The notes below the pieces were generated by a model, which did not search any database, was not told the origin of the DNA, and saw only the letters and a list, made by a program, of their open reading frames with translations. A DNA stretch of 64,000 nucleotides from a virus: positions 124,001-188,000 of the IMG/VR virus record IMGVR_UViG_3300029984_000001. One strand, written 5' to 3'. Shown here one piece after another: positions 53,161-61,534 of the stretch. A program made the translations under genes and the position numbers. Numbering within the stretch: position 1 is the stretch's first letter; the number at the start of each line of letters is the position of its first letter.

Positions 53161-54357
53161 TTAGTCCTCCTTTAATATATTTAATATTTCTTTTATAGAG
53201 GAAATAATATTTATAAATTTATCCTCATTATAATTTAATGTTTCAAGACATACTATAGATTTTACTGTAAAGTACATAAAAGTATGATCATTAATATCAG
53301 TAGCATCAAAGTTCTTTACATAATTACATATAACACAAATAAACTTTTTAATCAAATCACTTGGATATTCTCTAGCATCTAAAACTCTTGCTAATACGTT
53401 TGTAGCATAGTTTATATCTCTACAAGCGAATTTTGTTTTCTTAGTTTCTGATGTATATTTATAATTGAAATCCCTTACCATTCTAGAATACTTGTCCAAT
53501 TTTTTAGTTAATTTAGGATTAGTTGTGATAGCATTTATTATTTCAGAAAAATCTACAGCGTCCAAATATCTTTGTCTAACAGTTTCCCATTTGATGGCTT
53601 CATCTTCTTTTTCAGGATGATTTTTTCTAATATCATCTACATATAATTTAAGTCTAATGTCATAATCATCATCTTCTATTTTAATAGATTCCTTAGCCAT
53701 TTCTTTATACCCAACCATCAATTCATCAGTAGCATTCTTCATACCAGTTTCTAAATCGACAAAGGCTTGATCTGTCCCTATTTGAGATATAGCCAAATCC
53801 ATAAATTCTTTAGCAGCTTTATTTAATACAGCAGGATTAGTTGTACCACAAGTTCCTACCAATTGTTGTTTCATAATTTTAGGCAATCTACTAAATAAAT
53901 TTTTATTATTACCAGCTTTTACTTCTTTCATTATGTTTATAAAAGACAACGAATCATTTATATCAGTACCAAATAGAGATTGAATAGACTCTGCATCTGA
54001 TTCATTCAATTGTATATCATCGACGTTAAAATCATCTATTTGGTCTAAGGATATATCTGCACCTAAAACTTCATTCATGTCTTTATTTGATATTGGAGTA
54101 TGAGAACCTGTATTTGGATCTATTGAAACGGGTTGATTAATTTCCACTATATTTCCTCCTTCTGGATTGTTTAATACATTAATTGGATATTCTTTATTAT
54201 CTGTTAAATTTTCATGAAAATGATCAAATGGAATACCTAATGATTCAGTTATTTCTTTTTGTATAAGATCTTTATTATATTCTGGATTATTTTGTTTTTT
54301 AATGTATTCCAATTCTTCTGGAGTAAATGGTACTTTAGGTACTATTGTATTATTCAT
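53161..54357 (-). CDS. Putative virion/head-region protein, 398 aa
   Basis: Not recognised. Acidic N-terminal 110 residues look disordered (Asn/Asp/Pro-rich), then mostly helical sequence with KATKFACRDINYATN-like region near 305. RBS AAAAGGAG. It is in the operon with the 266-aa gene downstream of the terminase. Confidence 0.62.
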   Translation of the reverse strand: MNNTIVPKVPFTPEELEYIKKQNNPEYNKDLIQKEITESLGIPFDHFHENLTDNKEYPINVLNNPEGGNIVEINQPVSIDPNTGSHTPISNKDMNEVLGADISLDQIDDFNVDDIQLNESDAESIQSLFGTDINDSLSFINIMKEVKAGNNKNLFSRLPKIMKQQLVGTCGTTNPAVLNKAAKEFMDLAISQIGTDQAFVDLETGMKNATDELMVGYKEMAKESIKIEDDDYDIRLKLYVDDIRKNHPEKEDEAIKWETVRQRYLDAVDFSEIINAITTNPKLTKKLDKYSRMVRDFNYKYTSETKKTKFACRDINYATNVLARVLDAREYPSDLIKKFICVICNYVKNFDATDINDHTFMYFTVKSIVCLETLNYNEDKFINIISSIKEILNILKED

Positions 54358-54371
54358 ATTTATCTCTCCTT

Positions 54372-55172
54372 TTATTCTTCTTCTATTTCATCGGATTGTT
54401 GTATATCTAAAATTGTTCCTCTATGTACTATCCCTCTAGAATCTATTTTAATCCTTATGTCAGTGATAATATTAGATTTCATACTTGAATTTAATATTGG
54501 AACTATAATTGATTTATAAAAATCTGTATTACATGTAAAATTTTGCTTTATATATTGTGCAATTGTAGGGTCATCTTTATATATGTATTGTAATACATTT
54601 TCAAATGGTATATCGAAACATTGTATATTATCTAATACAAAGTTTAAGTTTGAACAAATTAATCCTAATCTTTGATCTTCATAACTACGTTTATTATATA
54701 GTGTAGTGGAATCTTTTTGTTTTTTAAATCTACCTATACCAAGCCCTTCATATAATCCTGGAGTTTCATCTATTATATAATTAGTAAAGAAATTAGAAAT
54801 AGTATTTTTATAATCTGATATTAATAAATTGAATATACAATAAGATGCTGTATATATATCTAGACATTCTTCATTAAATGAAAAATTGAATTTATTACAG
54901 ACTATATCTATTATACTTTTATATGTATTGTGTCTTAGATCATCTATTTGGTTTAAATAAGGACCACATTGACTTAGATTTTGTATATTATCCTTAAATA
55001 CAGATTCACATGCAGCAGGTAAATTAGATAATTGGTTTATTGCATTAAATCTATGATTCATATTCTCTTCTATAATATCTAAGATTATATTATAATCAAA
55101 ATTACTTATGATATTTGATAAGTCAGATTCAGTCATTATATTTATTGATGTTGGGTCTGATAGTAAGCTCAT
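54372..55172 (-). CDS. Putative virion protein, 266 aa
   Basis: Not recognised. Helical, with an acidic C-terminus (QQSDEIEEE). Starts after AAAAGGGAGG. First gene after the terminase terminator. Confidence 0.62.
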   Translation of the reverse strand: MSLLSDPTSINIMTESDLSNIISNFDYNIILDIIEENMNHRFNAINQLSNLPAACESVFKDNIQNLSQCGPYLNQIDDLRHNTYKSIIDIVCNKFNFSFNEECLDIYTASYCIFNLLISDYKNTISNFFTNYIIDETPGLYEGLGIGRFKKQKDSTTLYNKRSYEDQRLGLICSNLNFVLDNIQCFDIPFENVLQYIYKDDPTIAQYIKQNFTCNTDFYKSIIVPILNSSMKSNIITDIRIKIDSRGIVHRGTILDIQQSDEIEEE

Positions 55173-55221
55173 AATGTAAATTCCTCCCTTTTATAATTTA
55201 ATACATAGTTGTATTAACGTT

Positions 55222-55252
55222 AAAAAAATAAAATGGGGATCTCCCCATTCAA
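55222..55252 (-). terminator. Intrinsic terminator (minus)
   Basis: AATGGGGA / TCCCCATT stem followed by TTATTTTTTT on the minus strand; ends the terminase gene. Confidence 0.85.
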
Positions 55253-55256
55253 TTAA

Positions 55257-57446
55257 TTAATATTCATCATCTCCATAAAATCCTGTAAATACTTTATCTG
55301 GTATTTTAAACCCTTGAGATTGAGCTTGTCTTGATATATTCTCCATCTCTAAATCAGTCATACCAAATTCTTTAGCATATGCTTGTCTACCACCTTTAGT
55401 TTCTAGTATTCTTTGCATACATTCATCATCTTTTTTACGTTCTTCATCCATCCATTCTTTATATGTTTTTCCTTTTCCTTTATTTAACCAATCTATACTT
55501 TGTTGCACTTGATCATTAGGTTCAAGGTAATGTTCAATCTCCATAGAGATATCATTATATCCATCATTGAATTGGATAGTCTCTTCATAAACGTCTTCAT
55601 CTGTTCTAATAGAACCTAACTTTAATCCCCAGTTTTCTTCTAAATGAGTTCCACCTTCATACCATACATATAATGCTAATAAGTATGACATAATTTGGTC
55701 ATCATGTCCTGTAGGTGTATGTTCTATTTTTCCTCTCTTTGTACGAGTTAATGTTTTTAATTCTCTTGCTAATATAGGGGATATAAATTTACCTTTGTGA
55801 TTATTCATTCTAATACGTAGAATTTCCATTAATCTTTCTCTAGAATTTCCAGTATTATCAAATCCAAAGTTTTTAACAACAGCTTTTCTCTTATCTTGTA
55901 GTACACCATTCATTCTTTCTTCTATTACTTTTTCTTTATATTCAAAGAATAGTTTATTTTTAATATTAGATTGTTTTAAATCTGCCAATACTGCTTGACC
56001 AAACCCACCATTTCTTTCTATATTAATAACACAATTTGGTAAGTATTTAGAAACGTAAGTATATATTACCATAGCAAATTCATGTTGATTTATATAGTTA
56101 CAATTAAAGTCAGCCACTACCTCAGTGGTTCTTGCGTTAATTACTGTAAATGTAGATGAGTCACGACTAAGACCTCCAGATACATCGACTCCCATTATAT
56201 ACATGTCCTTCAACAGTTCAATATTATTAGTTGCTTTCTTGTATATATTGACAGAATAATGTCCTATCTTACAAATATCTAATGCTTCTTTCATACATAA
56301 AGATTCAACTAAAGCCAAGTCATTTTTACTAAATGGTGAATCTCCTGCTGCTTCAGACCATTCTAACAGAACTTCTCTTCTAATTTCATCCCAGTTCTTT
56401 TGCATTTCTAAACAGATATCCTTAAACCAATCTTCTGATCTTCCTAATTGTTGATAACTAAATCTTATATGAATGAATTTAGAATTTTCATTTCTATTTA
56501 ATATATCTTGTAATTCTACCAATGGTAAATCATACCACATTTCATTAAATTTAGTAGCTAATTCAGTCATTCTATACGCATAAGCACCTTCCTCAGTTGT
56601 TAAATCTCCAGGAGTAGTAGTTATAGCAATACCATAAGGTGCACCATTATTTCTAGCATTTTCTGCGGCTGTTTTAAATGCAGGTGTAGCTGATAAGTAT
56701 ACTATCTTATTGTAAGGAATAAATGCAAATTCATCATACCATTGTCTAGGTTGAGTGCATCCTCTTCCTAGAGTATTAGCTTTTATCTTACTATTAGCAG
56801 ATGATACTGTAACGATTTTATTTCTATTTATAGGATTTTCTAATGCTTCTACTGAATCCTTGGTTCTTATTTTCTTACCAGTTGCGGCGTCTATTTGTTC
56901 TACAACCATTTGTAAGTAAGTAGGTAAAGCTCTTCTTATATCTTTCATTCTGGCTAGATTTAATTTGGAATCTTCATATTTCTTATTAATGAAAGCCATT
57001 TCAGAGTTTCTAGTACCAAATAAGAATTCCCATAATATTCTACATATTACAGCAATAGTTTTACCATGTTGTCTAGGTAATTCACAGAAAACATTCCAGT
57101 TATTTATAAGACAGAAATTTAATGCTAAATTCCCTCTATGTAATTCATACATCTTACCAGAATTAGCAGAACCCCCTTGTTCTGGAATTCTTAATACTTC
57201 TCTTAAGAAATACCAATAATTATAAGTACATTCTCTAAGTATTCTTTGTTTTAAATCATAATTTATATTTTCATCTCTAGGATTCACTCTTAATAATACA
57301 GGGTCTAATACAGCTAAGAAGAATGCATTATTTTTAATACCTTTAGATTTAAGTATTACATGCATATTAACAAAAGAACGATTTTGGGTGTTCTCTTGTA
57401 TATAGTACTTCTTGGTTGTCTTTACAGGTGTTTGTATTAAAGCCAT
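55257..57446 (-). CDS. terL: Terminase large subunit, 729 aa
   Basis: DNA packaging motor. N-terminal ATPase: Walker A-like CELPRQHGKT (near residues 119-128), Walker B region RQWYDEFAFI (near 235), coupling-like YLSATPAF. C-terminal RNase H-like nuclease: GVDVSGGLSRDSS (near 417) with the first acidic residue, INIERNGGFGQA, and GHDDQIMSYLLAL. ATG 57446 has GAGAGGAGG 8 nt upstream; the frame opens with TTG at 57464 but lacks an RBS. Preceded by a late-type promoter. Two shorter paralogues lie just upstream. Confidence 0.93.
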   Translation of the reverse strand: MALIQTPVKTTKKYYIQENTQNRSFVNMHVILKSKGIKNNAFFLAVLDPVLLRVNPRDENINYDLKQRILRECTYNYWYFLREVLRIPEQGGSANSGKMYELHRGNLALNFCLINNWNVFCELPRQHGKTIAVICRILWEFLFGTRNSEMAFINKKYEDSKLNLARMKDIRRALPTYLQMVVEQIDAATGKKIRTKDSVEALENPINRNKIVTVSSANSKIKANTLGRGCTQPRQWYDEFAFIPYNKIVYLSATPAFKTAAENARNNGAPYGIAITTTPGDLTTEEGAYAYRMTELATKFNEMWYDLPLVELQDILNRNENSKFIHIRFSYQQLGRSEDWFKDICLEMQKNWDEIRREVLLEWSEAAGDSPFSKNDLALVESLCMKEALDICKIGHYSVNIYKKATNNIELLKDMYIMGVDVSGGLSRDSSTFTVINARTTEVVADFNCNYINQHEFAMVIYTYVSKYLPNCVINIERNGGFGQAVLADLKQSNIKNKLFFEYKEKVIEERMNGVLQDKRKAVVKNFGFDNTGNSRERLMEILRIRMNNHKGKFISPILARELKTLTRTKRGKIEHTPTGHDDQIMSYLLALYVWYEGGTHLEENWGLKLGSIRTDEDVYEETIQFNDGYNDISMEIEHYLEPNDQVQQSIDWLNKGKGKTYKEWMDEERKKDDECMQRILETKGGRQAYAKEFGMTDLEMENISRQAQSQGFKIPDKVFTGFYGDDEY

Positions 57447-57470
57447 ACAATATCCTCCTCTCAAACAAAT

Positions 57471-57482
57471 TACTTAAATGTT
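57471..57482 (-). promoter_or_regulatory. Late-type promoter candidate AACA-TTTAAG-TA (minus)
   Basis: Minus strand, 25 nt before the terminase ATG at 57446, between a terminator and the gene. Confidence 0.65.
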
Positions 57483-57489
57483 GAGAGGG

Positions 57490-57519
57490 ATAAAATGACA
57501 GGTGGAAAAATCCACCTGT
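57490..57519 (-). terminator. Intrinsic terminator (minus)
   Basis: ACAGGTGGA / TCCACCTGT stem, TTTT loop, then CATTTTATC. Confidence 0.7.
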
Positions 57520-57536
57520 ATTATTAACATACTATA

Positions 57537-57875
57537 TTATTTATATAAATTATACATTCCATTATCATTAACCATTTTACCATTTTCTGTTGTAGATTCT
57601 TTTAATATATGATGTAATGGTAGAATATAAACCCCAGTTGTATTTCTGATTTGTACTTTCAAATCCCAATACTCTCTATCATTATCTCTATTATAACAAA
57701 ATCCACTACAACATGTAGATATCCCTTTTATATTCCAAATCTTTTCCACAAAGAAAAAACTATAAGAATCATTAAATAATCTTTTTCCAATTAAAGGATG
57801 TTTATATGAACGTTTATAATGAAATATTTCACCATTAATCTTGTTAAATAATTTTAATATTTTTGCTAGATTCAT
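57537..57875 (-). CDS. Hypothetical protein, 112 aa
   Basis: Not recognised. ATG 57875 overlaps the stop of the terminase paralogue by 4 nt (ATGA) and has GGGAAGGTG upstream, so it is coupled to it. Cys triplet STCCSGFCYN near residue 57. No similarity to the terminase nuclease domain could be seen, so it replaces, rather than continues, that domain. Confidence 0.55.
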   Translation of the reverse strand: MNLAKILKLFNKINGEIFHYKRSYKHPLIGKRLFNDSYSFFFVEKIWNIKGISTCCSGFCYNRDNDREYWDLKVQIRNTTGVYILPLHHILKESTTENGKMVNDNGMYNLYK

Positions 57876-58945
57876 TGTTCTACACCTTCCCATTCTAATA
57901 ATACTTCTCTTTTAATAGTTCTCCAATCATTTTGTAATTGATTAGATATATCTTTAAACCAACATTCTGGACTACCCATCTCATTATATATATATTTGAT
58001 ATACACGAATGATGATGAAAGATTATTCTCAATTAATTCCATAATTTCATTATACGATAAATCATACCAACAATCATTAAATCGTGTTGCAATATTAATC
58101 ATGTTAAATACCCATTGTTGATTAACATCTTTTACATCTCAAGGAGAAGTTGTTATTATAATTCCATTAGGAGAATTATTATGTTTTGCTTGTAATATAG
58201 CTTCGTGAATTTTTGGTAAAGAATTATAATATACTTTTCTAATATTTTTAATAAAAGTAAAATCATCATACCATTGTCTAGGACTTGCAATACTAGGGTT
58301 TGTATCTATTAATTTCTTTTTTAAATATTTTCTATTAGAAACGACATTAATTGTATTATGATTTAAAGGACACTCTATTTTTTCATAATTATCTATATAC
58401 CTTTGAATACTGCCCTTTATGTCTATTTTAAAATTATTTAGTTTTAGGTAATCTGGTAAGGCTACACATATTTCTCTTATTATATGTAGATTTAATTTAC
58501 TATTTTCCATACTTTTACTTATGATATCAGCACTACTATTAGTTGTACCAAATAAAAATTCCCACGATAATCTAGCTGAAACTGTGATATTCTTTCCATG
58601 TTGTAAACTTAATTCAGCCATAGTATTAAAATTATTCATCATACAAAAGTTTATTGCTAAATTTCCTCTATGCAATTTGAATTGAGTTCCTTTATCTCCT
58701 CCTATGTCTGGAATTCTAACTATTTCTCGTAAATAATACCAATAATTATTTACACATTCTTTTATGATTCTTTGTTTGGTCTCTAAATTCAGATTAGGAT
58801 CATAAGGATCTACTCCTATTAATGTAGGATCTTTAACTGCTAGAAAAAATTTATTATTTTTAATTTTATTCTGAAATTCAAACACTTTATGTAACTCTAA
58901 AAATGAAGTGTTTGTTGTATCCATTTGATAATATATATTATCCAT
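57872..58945 (-). pseudogene. Terminase ATPase paralogue with in-frame TGA (nuclease domain missing)
   Basis: Residues 1-268 align along their length with the N-terminal half of the intact terminase (FFLAVKDPTLIGVDPYDPNL; WYYLREIVRIPDIGG; RQWYDDFTFIKNI; GIIITTSP). The P-loop reads LSLQHGKN where the active copy has PRQHGKT. A TGA at 58139-58141 stands where the active copy has Gly after TTTP; the frame then continues (MINIATRFNDCWYDL, GSPECWFKDI, KREVLLEWEG) and stops at the ATPase-nuclease boundary. Either a decaying duplicate or two separately translated pieces (268 aa and 76 aa). Confidence 0.75.
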
Positions 58946-58961
58946 TTATATTCCTCCTTAA

Positions 58962-58992
58962 AAATGAGACAACAGAATAAATTTGTTGTCTC
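58962..58992 (-). terminator. Intrinsic terminator (minus)
   Basis: GAGACAACA / TGTTGTCTC stem, 9-nt loop, ATTTTTAA tail on the minus strand. Confidence 0.8.
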
Positions 58993-59002
58993 TTAATCTT
59001 TA

Positions 59003-59890
59003 TTAATATTTATCTTTCCATGTTTTTTCGAATAATTCCGCTTCTTCATCTGTCATATCATCATACATCATAAATACTTTTTGCAAATAACTTTCAGTAT
59101 TACGAGACAGATATTCGTATTTTTCTTCTAACCATTTATTTGATAATCCTAAAGATTTCACATCATAGTTTATTATCTTAAATGAATATGCATTATGGTC
59201 TTTGTCGAATCTATATTTAAAGTTTCTTGAATCCCCACCATTATTAGAAACAATAATAGGTATATTTATTTTAGTTGATAATAATAATTCAGATGGAGGT
59301 ATAGAATTTGAATCGATATAAGCTATTAATCCTACCTTTATACCATCATTCAAAATCTCATCATAAGGATCTACTCCATATACATCAAATAATATTCTGC
59401 TTGTTATAGCCTCTATTTGTTTAATCTTCAAATAATTAGGCATTTGTAAATATATATCCTCTATTATTTTTAAATAATAAGCCATATTGTAATTACTACT
59501 ATTTAAAATTACATATTCATCGGTAAATAATAATTTATAAAGAATATATCCTAAAATCAATTCATTACAGTTAGTACCTATTGGATTATCTAAAATTATA
59601 TTATTCTTTTTACTATGTATAATTTTAATAGCCATAAAAGAACTTAAATTGATAGGCATTGGAATGATTTCCGTTTTCTCGTCTGTTATATCTTGAGATA
59701 TTTTAAGCTTGTCCAAGAAATAAAAAGGATTATTAATACAATTATGTATTTCTATTACAGCTTTATATTTAACATCTATCGAATTAAGTACTGTTATTTG
59801 ACCATCATCTTGTAATATATCCAATGCTGTTCTTTTATTTTCTTGATCTTGTGCTATTTGTTCGTAAAATTTTAAAAAGTTCTTATTCAT
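59003..59890 (-). CDS. Degenerate terminase ATPase-like protein, 295 aa
   Basis: The order of blocks follows the terminase ATPase domain: INLSSFMAIKIIHSKKNNII corresponds to LHRGNLALNFCLINNWNVF, YILYKLLFTDEYVILNSSNY to RILWEFLFGTRNSEMAFINK, IEDIYLQMPNYLK to MKDIRRALPTYLQ, GLSNKWLEEK to GRSEDWFKDI. The P-loop position reads DNPIGTNCNE, so ATP hydrolysis is unlikely. It ends at the same ATPase-nuclease boundary as the other paralogue. ATG 59890 after GAGGTG. Possibly a regulatory or structural packaging subunit. Confidence 0.6.
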   Translation of the reverse strand: MNKNFLKFYEQIAQDQENKRTALDILQDDGQITVLNSIDVKYKAVIEIHNCINNPFYFLDKLKISQDITDEKTEIIPMPINLSSFMAIKIIHSKKNNIILDNPIGTNCNELILGYILYKLLFTDEYVILNSSNYNMAYYLKIIEDIYLQMPNYLKIKQIEAITSRILFDVYGVDPYDEILNDGIKVGLIAYIDSNSIPPSELLLSTKINIPIIVSNNGGDSRNFKYRFDKDHNAYSFKIINYDVKSLGLSNKWLEEKYEYLSRNTESYLQKVFMMYDDMTDEEAELFEKTWKDKY

Positions 59891-59947
59891 TTTATTACAC
59901 CTCATTTAATTATTTTTTATACTAATAAGTTTTACTAATAGTAATAT

Positions 59948-60222
59948 TTAACATTTTTTATATTTAGAATTAAATTCTTCTGGTGTCATTACTATTAAAC
60001 CTTCTTTAGTATTAATAACATAATCTCCACCACGACATATTTTTGTTACACCATTTGTTTTTATCTCACAGAATGCACATCTTTTTTACTATATCTTTTA
60101 TAATCACATTTTCGTAACACAACTTCATCTGTACCTACCTTGTCAAAGAAAAAATCTGCCATATTATCTACATAAAATTGTATAGCTTCTATTTCTTCAT
60201 TATTTTCCTTATTTACATACAT
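59948..60222 (-). pseudogene. Frameshifted small zinc-type gene
   Basis: ATG 60222 (RBS GAGGAAT) opens IEAIQFYVDNMADFFFDKVG and ends early after a run of six A; a shift of -1, or one extra A in that run, joins it to RCAFCEIKTNGVTKICRGGD and MTPEEFNSKYKKC, ending at 59948. The repaired protein is 91 aa with a CxxC site. It may be a homopolymer sequencing error, a true mutation or slippage. Confidence 0.5.
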
Positions 60223-60225
60223 ACA

Positions 60226-60819
60226 TTATTCCTCGCAATCTTTTGATAATTCTTCACTATTTTCTTTTAGATACTTAGCCACTTTACTATATGATTTATC
60301 AATAGACTTTTCAACGAATCCTCTATATGTCACTCTAGCGGGATATGCTTCAATAAAATTACCTTGTTTATCCCTGCATACAGTAATAGCGAATCCAAAA
60401 TTATGAAGAATTTGATTTACTTGTAATAATAAACCTGTTTCTAAAAATTCACTCCATTGTTTTTTCTTACTATATGGACTTATTTCGACAGCTCTATTTA
60501 ATTCTTCATGATATAAAAATCTTATTTCTTTATTTATACTTCTAGCATAGTCTATTTCTTTCTCAGTATTAGTCCCAATATAACCATCTACATCTACCAC
60601 AAATAATATATCACACATTCTTATCTTCTTTAAATGATTTTGAAACAACATATCCAACTCTTCTTTACCTAGATCTTCTGAATCAGCATGTGAAAATATA
60701 GAAAGAGGCAATACAATGTATCCCTCTAGTGCTAATCTTTTTTCTTCTATTATCATTTCTTCTTTAAATGAAGTGCTCCCTGAAATAGTAATTACTTGAC
60801 CATTTCCAATATTAATCAT
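60226..60819 (-). CDS. Nucleoside 2-deoxyribosyltransferase-like protein, 197 aa
   Basis: Residues 8-20 VITISGSTSFKEE, GYIVLPLSIFSHAD, KIRMCDILFVVDVDGYIGTN and TEKEIDYARSINKEIRFL follow the nucleoside 2-deoxyribosyltransferase/DUF4406 order found in phages; such proteins act on nucleosides or nucleotide sugars, but substrate cannot be read here. The C-terminal ~75 residues are extra. ATG 60819 is preferred to ATG 60828, which sits on top of the AAAGGAG. It overlaps the previous gene by 8 nt. Confidence 0.7.
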   Translation of the reverse strand: MINIGNGQVITISGSTSFKEEMIIEEKRLALEGYIVLPLSIFSHADSEDLGKEELDMLFQNHLKKIRMCDILFVVDVDGYIGTNTEKEIDYARSINKEIRFLYHEELNRAVEISPYSKKKQWSEFLETGLLLQVNQILHNFGFAITVCRDKQGNFIEAYPARVTYRGFVEKSIDKSYSKVAKYLKENSEELSKDCEE

Positions 60820-61465
60820 TATAATCATTCTCCTTTTCTTTATAAAATATAGAATTTACATATAAACTATTTATTTTATATTCAATTTTAGTGGGTAAAT
60901 ATCTAAGTCCTTTAACCCAATCCCATAATCTGACATACCATTTTATATTCTTATGTAGTAAATGAGATGGATATAAGACCCAATCATATGTAAGTATAGG
61001 AGATCTCAAATTTACATTCACCATTTTTTCATTATCATTAGATTTTTCTATATTACCTAAAGCTCTTAATGAAAATGATGGTTTGATATCATCTTCAAAC
61101 TCTTCAGGGGCATTTAGAATAGCTTCTAAATGTGTATCTTTATCTGAACTTTTTAAAGTTATAGGTGTTTTAATATAACATCCCTTAGGAGAAGGATACA
61201 TTTCTCTTTCATAAAAATCATACATTGTTGTCTTATGATCTCCTCCTTCTATTTTCTCTGATTCTTTAGCAATACATTCTAATACTTCTTGAGGAATTCC
61301 ATTTGTATTTTCCGTAAGTTTTCTCATAGTTTGTTTAAAACTCATTGAGATTCTAGGAGGGTCATCTACATCAAATGGGTATTTACTTTTCTTTTTAAAA
61401 AGCTTTTTAAATTTAGACCATAAAGATAACTTTTGTTTCTGTATTAGATAATCATAACTGTTCAT
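60812..61465 (-). CDS. Hypothetical protein, 217 aa
   Basis: Not recognised. Very basic N-terminus (LWSKFKKLFKKKSKYP), then helical and mixed sequence, aromatic C-terminal third (IKWYVRLWDWVKGLRYLP). RBS GTGAGGA. It follows the DNA polymerase C-terminal gene. Confidence 0.65.
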   Translation of the reverse strand: MNSYDYLIQKQKLSLWSKFKKLFKKKSKYPFDVDDPPRISMSFKQTMRKLTENTNGIPQEVLECIAKESEKIEGGDHKTTMYDFYEREMYPSPKGCYIKTPITLKSSDKDTHLEAILNAPEEFEDDIKPSFSLRALGNIEKSNDNEKMVNVNLRSPILTYDWVLYPSHLLHKNIKWYVRLWDWVKGLRYLPTKIEYKINSLYVNSIFYKEKENDYND

Positions 61466-61505
61466 AGCTTGTCCTCACTTTCTATTTTGTTCTATAAACT
61501 TCATT

Positions 61506-61528
61506 AAAAAGGAGTTTTTACACTCCTC
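61506..61528 (-). terminator. Intrinsic terminator (minus)
   Basis: GGAGTG-TAAAAA-CTCC hairpin followed by TTTTTAATG on the minus strand, after the DNA polymerase exon. Confidence 0.7.
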
Positions 61529-61534
61529 TCTTTA

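Noticed and set aside
57537-57875. C-terminal nuclease domain of the terminase paralogue in another frame
   Set aside because: It shows none of the nuclease motifs (DVSGG, IERNG, GHDDQ) and has its own start signals.
58972-58987. AACAAATTTATT on the minus strand as a late promoter
   Set aside because: It fits AACA-N6-TW but is built from the terminator hairpin itself; chance match is likely.
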